From Prevotellaceae bacterium UBA1726 (GTDB lineage Bacteria; Bacteroidota; Bacteroidia; Bacteroidales; Bacteroidaceae): DNA of 10,025 nt. A program made the position numbers and the translations under genes. Positions 1-5,414 of the stretch are shown here, one piece after another (position 1 is the first letter of the stretch; the number at the start of each line of letters is the position of its first letter). Below the pieces are notes generated by a model. It had not been told where the DNA came from and did not search any database. It saw nothing but the letters and a program-made list of their open reading frames with translations. Location of the stretch: contig DCIM01000001.1 of NCBI GenBank assembly GCA_002316005.1, positions 5,858 through 15,882 of the forward strand, read 5' to 3'.

Positions 1-15
1 CCAGACTTTAACGTT

Positions 16-23
16 TAATTTTG
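16..23 (+). promoter_or_regulatory. Bacteroidetes-type -7 promoter element for rpsT
   Basis: TAATTTTG matches the Bacteroidetes sigma-ABfr -7 consensus TAnnTTTG exactly. A start of transcription about 5-8 bases downstream would leave a leader of roughly 40 bases before the rpsT ATG at 69. The matching -33 element would lie before the window begins, so only half of the promoter can be checked. Confidence 0.6.
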
Positions 24-47
24 CTCGCTGTTTCCTCTCTGGCGAGC
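23..47. repeat. GC-rich inverted repeat overlapping the rpsT promoter
   Basis: GCTCGC (23-28) is repeated inverted as GCGAGC (42-47), with 13 bases between the arms. No T-run follows on either strand, so it is not an intrinsic terminator. If the -7 box at 16-23 is right, the left arm falls at or before the transcription start, so the repeat would act as a DNA site rather than an mRNA hairpin. If transcription begins further upstream, it would be a hairpin in the S20 leader. Chance occurrence is possible. Confidence 0.35.
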
Positions 48-68
48 GGTTAAAAAAAGAAAAAGAAG

Positions 69-323
69 ATGGCAAATCATGCATCATCAGTAAAGCGCAT
101 TCGTCAGACAGAGAAGCGTCGCTTGCACAATCGTTTTTATGCTAAGGTAACTCGCAGCGCAGTTAAGAAATTCCGTGCTATGAAGGATCAGGCAGAGGCT
201 AAGGCTTTCTTGCCAAAGGTTACTTCAATGTTGGATAGACTTGCAAAGCGTGGCATCATTCATAAGAACAAGGCTGCAAACTTGAAGTCAAGCCTGACAC
301 GTCAGATGAATAAGATGGCATAA
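69..323 (+). CDS. rpsT: 30S ribosomal protein S20
   Basis: The 84-residue, very basic product is a small-subunit protein that binds 16S rRNA directly during early 30S assembly. The typical S20 pattern is visible: an N-terminal MANHASSVKRIRQTEKRR, then NRFYAKVTRSAVKKF, and a C-terminal helix with KRGIIHKNKAANLKSSL. The length is normal for the family. The ATG at 69 is preceded by an A/G-rich stretch ending in GAAG rather than a strong Shine-Dalgarno sequence, as is usual in this phylum. The gene stands alone on its strand, with its own promoter match upstream and a terminator about 20 bases after its stop. S20 is known to control its own translation in E. coli; whether that happens here cannot be seen. 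Confidence 0.97.
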   Translation: MANHASSVKRIRQTEKRRLHNRFYAKVTRSAVKKFRAMKDQAEAKAFLPKVTSMLDRLAKRGIIHKNKAANLKSSLTRQMNKMA

Positions 324-344
324 TGCGCGTTTCTTTTAGGAATG

Positions 345-378
345 AAAAAGCCAACCTCTGTTTGAGGTTGGCTTTTTT
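345..378. terminator. Bidirectional intrinsic terminator between rpsT and the amidase gene
   Basis: A perfect 14-bp stem (345-358 with 364-377) encloses a 5-base loop, TGTTT. The inner part is the GC-containing core GCCAACCTC and the outer part is A-rich on the left and T-rich on the right. Both strands therefore end the hairpin with a T-run, so it can stop rpsT transcripts going right and folP-amidase transcripts going left. It sits exactly between the two convergent genes. Confidence 0.93.
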
Positions 379-380
379 AA

Positions 381-416
381 TTCTAGATATTCTAGATGTT
401 CTAGACCTTCTAGATA
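381..416. repeat. Four-copy 9-bp tandem repeat with TCTAGA core, overlapping the amidase stop
   Basis: Four consecutive 9-base units start at 381, 390, 399 and 408: TTCTAGATA, TTCTAGATG, TTCTAGACC and TTCTAGATA. The first seven bases are identical in all four, and each unit contains the palindrome TCTAGA. On the minus strand the fourth unit supplies the TAG stop of the amidase gene (412-410). Because the period is a multiple of three, the other three units place further TAG codons in the same frame at 403-401, 394-392 and 385-383. The array lies directly against the terminator hairpin. Confidence 0.9.
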
Positions 417-1180
417 ATAGTGAAATCATCGTTTGATTTAGAAAAGGGGAGGCGAGTGCGCACATGCTCCAGATGGTCGAGATCAAGGTCGATTGAACGT
501 ACACCAGACTCGAAATCCTCAAGAGAGGCAAGTATCTTGCCGCGAGGGTCGATGATGACTGAATGACCGCAGTGTTCTACACTGTAAGAGTCTTTTCCAA
601 TAGCATTGACCGCCGCAACGTATGCCTGATTCTCGATTGCTCGTGCAATAGTCAGAGCATCCCATGCATCAATGCGCGATTTTGGCCAGTTGGCAGTATA
701 GATGAGTACATCATAGTCATTTCCAGACTTGTTGCGAGCCCATATAGGGAAACGGAGGTCGAAGCAGATGAGCAGGCGGAACTTGACGCCATTGTAAGTG
801 ATGTCGAGATGTTTGTTGCCAGGCGAGAAGAATTTCTGCTCGTCGCCTATGAAGAGATGACGCTTGTCGGCAAACTCAATGCGACCGTCTGGACAGCAAA
901 AGAAACCACGGTTGTATGATTTGCCATTCTCTGCAGCCATGAAAGAACCAGCAATGGCAAGATTGCCTTCCTTGGCAAGTTGTTTGATGAGCGATATTGC
1001 CTCGCCTTCAGTAGATTCGGAGAGTTCTGGTTTGTCAACACTGAAACCTGTTGAGAACATTTCGGGAAGAATAGCCACATCGGTCTTGCCGAAAAGCGAG
1101 CGGAGAGTATCCCCGAAAGTCTTTAGATTATGGGCTTTGTCGCCCCATATAATCTCTTGCTGGATAATTGATATATTCAT
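410..1180 (-). CDS. Nitrilase-superfamily carbon-nitrogen hydrolase, omega-amidase (YafV/Nit2) type
   Basis: The 256-residue product has the Glu-Lys-Cys catalytic triad of the nitrilase superfamily: E40 in AILPEMFSTGF, K106 in FADKRHLF and C139 in LLICFDLRFPIW. The form LICxDLRFP, with the length of 256, fits the YafV/omega-amidase branch. Members hydrolyse alpha-ketoglutaramate and related deaminated amides, and some act on deaminated glutathione, a metabolite-repair role in the cytoplasm. There is no signal peptide. The ATG at 1180 gives a normal N-terminus (MNISIIQQEIIWGD). The gene follows folP on the same strand with a 50-base gap and no terminator or clear promoter between, so they are probably co-transcribed. 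Exact substrate is inferred from the family and could be another amide. Confidence 0.9.
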   Translation of the reverse strand: MNISIIQQEIIWGDKAHNLKTFGDTLRSLFGKTDVAILPEMFSTGFSVDKPELSESTEGEAISLIKQLAKEGNLAIAGSFMAAENGKSYNRGFFCCPDGRIEFADKRHLFIGDEQKFFSPGNKHLDITYNGVKFRLLICFDLRFPIWARNKSGNDYDVLIYTANWPKSRIDAWDALTIARAIENQAYVAAVNAIGKDSYSVEHCGHSVIIDPRGKILASLEDFESGVRSIDLDLDHLEHVRTRLPFSKSNDDFTII

Positions 1181-1230
1181 ATTGTGTATTTTTTATGGAT
1201 GTTCTGGAAAATCTATAAAACCTAGATATC

Positions 1231-2049
1231 TTAGAGATAATTCAATGTCTTTATAGTTTGGATGGCAGGGGCTACCTCGTGTACTCGCAGTATGGAGGCG
1301 CCTTGCTGAATTGCAATAGTGTTGGCTGTAATAGTGGCGGGCAGCACATCGGCAGGAGTGAGACCGAGTGGACGGTAGAACATCGACTTGTGAGAGAGCC
1401 CTGCCAGGATAGGAGCGTTGAAAGTCTTGAGGAGGTGAAGGTTGTTGAGAAGCAGATGGTTCTGCCGTACACTCTTCTTGAAGCCAAAGCCTGGATCGAT
1501 GATGATGTCACCATTGAAACCTGCATCGCGAAGAGCCTTTATCCTTTCGGCGAAAAACTTCAGCACTTCGGCAAGGAACGTATCGTCGGGGGTATCTTCT
1601 GGAAGTGGCTCGGCAGGGTAGTGAGAGAGGATATATGGACGTTGCAGTTCGGCAATGGTATGTAAAAAATCATTGTCTATCGAGAATGCCGAGATGTCGT
1701 TGATGATATCGCAGTCGTAATCCAAAATGGCCTTGCAGGCAACTGAGGCACGGTAAGTGTCGATGGAGATTGGAACTTCAGGATAATGCTTCCGGATAAT
1801 GTCGAGTGCAGCAGAGATACGTGAGATTTCTTCCTGTTCGGTGGCGGGAGTGGAGTCTGGACGGGTTGAACATCCGCCAACGTCTATGATGGTTGCGCCT
1901 TCGGCAATGGCATTCCCGACACACTTGAGAAGTTTGTCGGAATCCTGGACATGTGCATAGAACGAGTCGGGCGTGGCGTTGATGATTGCCATCACAACTG
2001 GAGTGTCGAAGGATAAGATCTTATTTTTCAGTATAATAGTTGGTGTCAT
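1231..2049 (-). CDS. folP: Dihydropteroate synthase
   Basis: This cytoplasmic enzyme joins 6-hydroxymethyl-7,8-dihydropterin pyrophosphate to p-aminobenzoate in folate synthesis and is the sulfonamide target. The 272-residue product is a normal length. Landmarks match E. coli numbering closely: N24 in AIINATPDSF, D56 and T62-R63 in IIDVGGCSTRP, D97 in SIDTYR, N117-D118 in INDISAF, D185 in IIIDPGFGFKK, K221 in LAGLSHKS, and R255/H257 in ILRVHEV. Two places differ from common family patterns: C60 stands where many enzymes have Glu (GGESTRP), and the usual MHMQG-type loop reads SHYPAEPLPED. The open frame continues 105 codons upstream, but that part crosses the folP promoter, so the ATG at 2049 (MTPTIILKN) is the supported start. 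It leads a probable operon with the amidase gene. Confidence 0.95.
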   Translation of the reverse strand: MTPTIILKNKILSFDTPVVMAIINATPDSFYAHVQDSDKLLKCVGNAIAEGATIIDVGGCSTRPDSTPATEQEEISRISAALDIIRKHYPEVPISIDTYRASVACKAILDYDCDIINDISAFSIDNDFLHTIAELQRPYILSHYPAEPLPEDTPDDTFLAEVLKFFAERIKALRDAGFNGDIIIDPGFGFKKSVRQNHLLLNNLHLLKTFNAPILAGLSHKSMFYRPLGLTPADVLPATITANTIAIQQGASILRVHEVAPAIQTIKTLNYL

Positions 2050-2066
2050 AGGCTTTGTCTGCTTGT

Positions 2067-2094
2067 TAATTGACAATTGGCAATTGACAATTAC
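2067..2094. repeat. Four-copy 7-bp tandem repeat (CAATTGA type) in the folP leader
   Basis: Four 7-base units run end to end: TAATTGA, CAATTGG, CAATTGA and CAATTAC. They lie between the proposed folP promoter (2116-2123, reading left) and the folP start at 2049, so they should be transcribed as 5' untranslated leader. Each CAATTG is self-complementary, so the leader could fold on itself. Copy number may vary between strains by replication slippage. A change would alter leader length, not the reading frame. Confidence 0.8.
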
Positions 2095-2115
2095 AGCATT
2101 GATATTATGGGAGTG

Positions 2116-2123
2116 CAAAGGTA
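2116..2123 (-). promoter_or_regulatory. Bacteroidetes-type -7 promoter element for folP
   Basis: On the minus strand this reads TACCTTTG, an exact match to TAnnTTTG, followed by C. It is 66 bases upstream of the folP ATG, giving a leader of roughly 60 bases. No good -33 TTG was found at the usual distance; the region there is only T-rich (TTTT at 2142-2139). The same eight bases recur upstream of yraN. Confidence 0.6.
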
Positions 2124-2155
2124 GTAATTTTTCGCGATAAAAGTGGCGTTTTATA

Positions 2156-2181
2156 TTTTTTTTTGCTGTGGTGAAAAAAAA
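2156..2181. repeat. Facing T9 and A8 homopolymer tracts between divergent promoters
   Basis: A run of nine T (2156-2164) and a run of eight A (2174-2181) are separated by GCTGTGGTG. They form an AT-only inverted repeat between the folP and GldK-like promoters. Such tracts can bend DNA, act as upstream promoter elements, or change length by slippage. No direct regulatory evidence is visible. Confidence 0.55.
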
Positions 2182-2191
2182 GAGGAAAAAG

Positions 2192-2224
2192 TTGATGCTA
2201 TATGAAATTTTATGTGTAACTTTG
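2192..2224 (+). promoter_or_regulatory. Promoter of the GldK/PorK-like lipoprotein gene
   Basis: TAACTTTG at 2217-2224 matches the TAnnTTTG -7 element exactly. A TTG at 2192-2194 could be the -33 element, with a 22-base spacer that is slightly long for the class. Predicted transcription start is about 2230. This rules out the start codons at 2168 and 2195 for the downstream gene and leaves about 50 bases of leader before the ATG at 2279. Confidence 0.65.
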
Positions 2225-2278
2225 TCGCGGTTTATTATGACCAGAAATAAAAACGCTAAAATAGTAATTATTAACGAT

Positions 2279-3910
2279 ATGAGATCAATGACAAAAGTAA
2301 TGGTGTTGCTTTCGGTAGCGGTTGTGATGTTGTTTGCATCATGCAATCGTAAGTCGATGTACACCGCGTCAGAGAAGACCGGATGGCGTTACAACACTCC
2401 AGGTGAAGGTTTTTTTGAAGTTAATACCGAGTATCATGGCAAGTGTCCAAATGGTATGGTGTATGTTCCAACAGCAACATCAGTACGTGGACAGAATGCT
2501 GAAATGCTCTCTACTCCAGAGAACAACGCAAAGAAAAGAGTTGCTGCATCAGGTTTCTACATGGACGAGTATGAGGTGACAAACTTGAACTGGAGAGAGT
2601 ATGAGGATTGGATGAAGGTTGTTTGGAAACATGATCCTGCACGTATTGTACGTGTATTGCCAGACGAGACAGTATGGAGAAGAGAGTTGGCATACAACGA
2701 ACCATATGTTGAGAATTATTATACTCACGTTGCTTACAGTTTCTATCCAGTAGTTGGTGTTTCCTGGGAACAAGCAACAGCATATTGCGAGTGGCGTACA
2801 GACCGTATCAATGAGGCAGAGTTGATGTCGAGAAGTATCATTCCTTATAAGCCATTGGAATTGTGCAATGTACAGATTCGCGAGCATGATCCAGACTCTG
2901 CATTCATGTATGTGTTTACAACAAAGAATGCGCGCGCATACGTTTCTTATGTCAACAGCCCTGCATTTGAGGCTGAGGTTGAGGATCTGTTGAGCAAGGC
3001 TCAGGAGATTGCACAGGAAGAGGCTAACCACTTTGGTTATGAGGATGTTGAAATCCCAGAACTCGATTTTGATTGGGAATCTAATTTGGCATACGATACA
3101 AATGGTGATGATGTTGTTGACCCTGATGAGTGGACAGTGGCATTGGATGGTGCATTGTATGATGCTTATGTGCGTCTCCCAACAGAGATGGAGTGGGAGT
3201 ATGCTGCTTATGGCGTTGAGACAGTTGACGGCATCTATCAGCAGTTGAATACCTACCCTTGGAAGGGCGACCAGTTGCGCTCTTTGGACGACAAGAAGAC
3301 TCGTGGTGAGTTCTATGCTAACTTTATGAGAGGTAGAGGAGACCCTATCGGTATCCAGATCAACAATACTTTGACAGTGCCAGTAAATTTCTTCTTGCCA
3401 AACGCTTACGGTTTGTATAACATGGCTGGTAACGTTAACGAGTGGGTTAAGGATGTTTATCGTGCTGCTACTTCTAAGGAAGAAGAGGTTAACTCGTTCC
3501 GTGGTAACGAGTTCGAGGCAGATTCAGCATACGCTGAAGATATGTTGTCGAAGCATTTTTCTTATCTCTCAAAGGTTGACCGCGATTCAATGCGCAAGGT
3601 TCTTATCTCTGAGCGTGGCATCATGAAGACTGGTGGCGATATGAGAGATTTCAGGGATGGTGATAAGCCTTCATCTGTACAGGACTCTGTATTGGTTTAT
3701 AAAGATGCTACTCCATTGGAGCAGGCTAACATGATTACCAACACAAGACGTGTATACAAAGGTGGTGGATGGAGAGACCGTCCAATGTGGCTCAATCCAA
3801 GCACACGTAGATCAATGGAGCAGAAGAGATCAAGCAATGATGTCGGTTTCCGTTGCGTTATGAGTGCTGTTGGTGGTAATGAGCATGGACGTGAGTTGTA
3901 TCACGATTAA
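2279..3910 (+). CDS. GldK/PorK-like lipoprotein with a formylglycine-generating-enzyme (SUMF1) fold
   Basis: From the ATG at 2279 the protein has 543 residues; the ATG at 2288 is an equally plausible start. It opens with a lipoprotein signal: a short basic region, a hydrophobic core and a lipobox LFASC with C22. The basic residues after it (NRKS) do not resemble a surface-export signal, which suggests the periplasmic face of the outer membrane. The SUMF1-type domain runs from about 56 to 527: GVSWEQATAYCEW (C170), RLPTEMEWEYAA (299-310), NAYGLYNMAGNVNEW (375-389), GGGW (495-498) and GFRCVM near the end. Both catalytic cysteines of true formylglycine enzymes appear replaced (D500, L505), so a structural role is likely. 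An insertion of about 120 residues (175-295) holds an EF-hand-like loop at 273-284. GldK/PorK forms part of the outer-membrane ring of the type IX secretion system, but no gldL/M/N follows here. A divergent paralogue is possible. Confidence 0.8.
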   Translation: MRSMTKVMVLLSVAVVMLFASCNRKSMYTASEKTGWRYNTPGEGFFEVNTEYHGKCPNGMVYVPTATSVRGQNAEMLSTPENNAKKRVAASGFYMDEYEVTNLNWREYEDWMKVVWKHDPARIVRVLPDETVWRRELAYNEPYVENYYTHVAYSFYPVVGVSWEQATAYCEWRTDRINEAELMSRSIIPYKPLELCNVQIREHDPDSAFMYVFTTKNARAYVSYVNSPAFEAEVEDLLSKAQEIAQEEANHFGYEDVEIPELDFDWESNLAYDTNGDDVVDPDEWTVALDGALYDAYVRLPTEMEWEYAAYGVETVDGIYQQLNTYPWKGDQLRSLDDKKTRGEFYANFMRGRGDPIGIQINNTLTVPVNFFLPNAYGLYNMAGNVNEWVKDVYRAATSKEEEVNSFRGNEFEADSAYAEDMLSKHFSYLSKVDRDSMRKVLISERGIMKTGGDMRDFRDGDKPSSVQDSVLVYKDATPLEQANMITNTRRVYKGGGWRDRPMWLNPSTRRSMEQKRSSNDVGFRCVMSAVGGNEHGRELYHD

Positions 3911-3944
3911 TGAGAGAATGAGACTCGCATGAGTTTCTGAATAT

Positions 3945-3977
3945 AAAGGGCGGGTGCTTGAAGGCCCGCCCTTTTTT
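3945..3977 (+). terminator. Intrinsic terminator after the GldK/PorK-like gene
   Basis: AAAGGGCGGG (3945-3954) pairs with CCCGCCCTTT (3965-3974) around a 10-base loop, and six T follow the GC-rich stem (3972-3977). It lies 35 bases after the lipoprotein stop and 31 bases before asnS, so it separates the two transcripts. A weaker hairpin, ACTC-GCAT-GAGT at 3923-3934, precedes it. Confidence 0.93.
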
Positions 3978-4007
3978 AGAGCCCAATATTGAATAAAGTT
4001 TATAATA

Positions 4008-5414
4008 ATGGAAAAGATAGAAAGAACTGAGATCGTAAATCTGTTGAAGAGAACGGATTACGGAGCAAAGGTTAATGTCAAGGGATGGGTAAGAACCCGC
4101 AGAGGTAACAAGAATGTAAGCTTCATCGCAATGAACGATGGTAGCACTATTAATAATGTGCAGGTGGTTGTTGATATGGCAAAATTCAACGAAGAGGAGT
4201 TGAAACCAATCACAACAGGTGCCAGCCTTTCTGTCAATGGTGTACTCGTCGAGTCAATGGGAAAAGGTCAGAGCGTGGAGATTCAGGCAACTGAGATTCA
4301 TATCTATGGTACTGCTGATCCTGAGAAATATCCATTGCAGAAGAAAGGCCATACAATGGAATATCTCCGTGAGATTGCCCATCTGCGTCCAAGAACAAAT
4401 ACATTTGGAGCAATCTTCAGAATACGTCACAACATGGCGATTGCCATCCATACATATTTCCATGAAAGAGGTTATTTCTATTTCCATACGCCTCTTATCA
4501 CAGGTTCAGATTGCGAAGGCGCAGGACAGATGTTCCAGGTGACTACCAAGAATCTCTACAACCTGAAGAAGAACGAGGATGGAAAGATTGACTATTCTGA
4601 CGATTTCTTCGGCAAGTCTGTATCGTTGACTGTTTCTGGTCAGTTGGAGGGTGAGTTGGCTGCAACTTCACTTGGCAAGATATATACTTTTGGTCCAACT
4701 TTCCGTGCAGAGAACTCAAACACTCCTCGTCATCTCGCAGAGTTCTGGATGATTGAGCCAGAGATAGCATTCTATGAGATAGAAGACAACATGGCGTTGG
4801 CTCAGGACTTCATACAGCACTGTGTGCGTTGGGCTTTGGAACATTGCAAGGATGATATCCAGTTCCTCAACGATATGTTTGACAAGGGTCTTATCGAACG
4901 TCTTAATTTTGTCGTTAACAACGATTTCAAGAGACTTACATATACCGAGGGTGTTGAGATATTGAAGAAAGCTGTTGCAGATGGTCACAAGTTCGAGTTC
5001 CCTGTTGATTGGGGTACTGACTTGCAGTCGGAGCATGAAAGATATCTTGTTGAAGAGCATTTCAAGAAACCAGTGATCTTGACAGACTATCCAAAGGAGA
5101 TCAAGTCTTTCTACATGAAGCAGAACGACGATGGCAAGACCGTCCGTGCAATGGATGTGCTGTTCCCAAAGATTGGCGAGATCATCGGTGGCTCACAGCG
5201 TGAGGAGGATCTTGAGAAACTTACACGCAGAGCAAAGGAGATGGGTGTGCCTGACAAGGATATCTGGTGGTATCTCGACACAAGACGTTTCGGTACAGTT
5301 CCTCATAGCGGTTTTGGTCTTGGTTTTGAGCGTCTGATGCTCTTTGTTACTGGTATGCAGAATATCCGTGACGTGATTCCTTTCCCAAGAACTCCAAATA
5401 ACTGCGAATTTTAA
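4008..5414 (+). CDS. asnS: Asparaginyl-tRNA synthetase
   Basis: This class IIb synthetase charges tRNA-Asn with asparagine in the cytoplasm. The 468 residues match the usual bacterial length of about 466. An N-terminal OB-fold anticodon-binding domain (about 18-105, beginning VNVKGWVRTRRGNKNVSF) is followed by the catalytic core. Motif 2 is visible as FRAENSNTPRHLAEFWMIEPE-type sequence with R233. Motif 3 is GFGLGFERLMLF with R442. The C-terminal ending VIPFPRTPNNCEF is characteristic of AsnRS rather than AspRS, which is also longer in bacteria. The start at 4008 follows an A/T-rich leader without a Shine-Dalgarno sequence. No clear TAnnTTTG promoter is visible in the 30 bases after the preceding terminator, so how transcription begins is unresolved. 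The stop codon overlaps the pcrA start by one base. Confidence 0.97.
   Translation: MEKIERTEIVNLLKRTDYGAKVNVKGWVRTRRGNKNVSFIAMNDGSTINNVQVVVDMAKFNEEELKPITTGASLSVNGVLVESMGKGQSVEIQATEIHIYGTADPEKYPLQKKGHTMEYLREIAHLRPRTNTFGAIFRIRHNMAIAIHTYFHERGYFYFHTPLITGSDCEGAGQMFQVTTKNLYNLKKNEDGKIDYSDDFFGKSVSLTVSGQLEGELAATSLGKIYTFGPTFRAENSNTPRHLAEFWMIEPEIAFYEIEDNMALAQDFIQHCVRWALEHCKDDIQFLNDMFDKGLIERLNFVVNNDFKRLTYTEGVEILKKAVADGHKFEFPVDWGTDLQSEHERYLVEEHFKKPVILTDYPKEIKSFYMKQNDDGKTVRAMDVLFPKIGEIIGGSQREEDLEKLTRRAKEMGVPDKDIWWYLDTRRFGTVPHSGFGLGFERLMLFVTGMQNIRDVIPFPRTPNNCEF

Noticed and set aside
381..416. CRISPR-like or attachment-site interpretation of the TCTAGA array
   Set aside because: Units are 9 bp with no spacers and no cas genes, integrase or mobile element nearby.
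563..919. 118-codon plus-strand open frame within the amidase gene
   Set aside because: It is antisense to the catalytic core of the amidase, including the Lys and Cys motifs, and has no family resemblance or start signals.
2168..2278. Upstream start for the GldK-like lipoprotein
   Set aside because: The -7 element at 2217-2224 lies inside this stretch, so it would not be transcribed in full. The lipoprotein signal begins properly at 2279 or 2288.
2050..2364. 105-codon N-terminal extension of folP with a membrane-like stretch
   Set aside because: It crosses the proposed folP promoter, the 7-bp repeat and the opposite-strand gene. DHPS homology begins right after the ATG at 2049, and the hydrophobic run is what AT-rich noncoding DNA gives by chance.
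3994..4001. TAAAGTTT as an asnS promoter
   Set aside because: It does not fit TAnnTTTG, and it lies only 7 bases before the asnS ATG, leaving no room for a leader.
4008..5414. Aspartyl-tRNA synthetase instead of asparaginyl
   Set aside because: Bacterial AspRS is much longer, with an extra inserted domain. The length of 468 and the ending PFPRTPNNCEF fit AsnRS.
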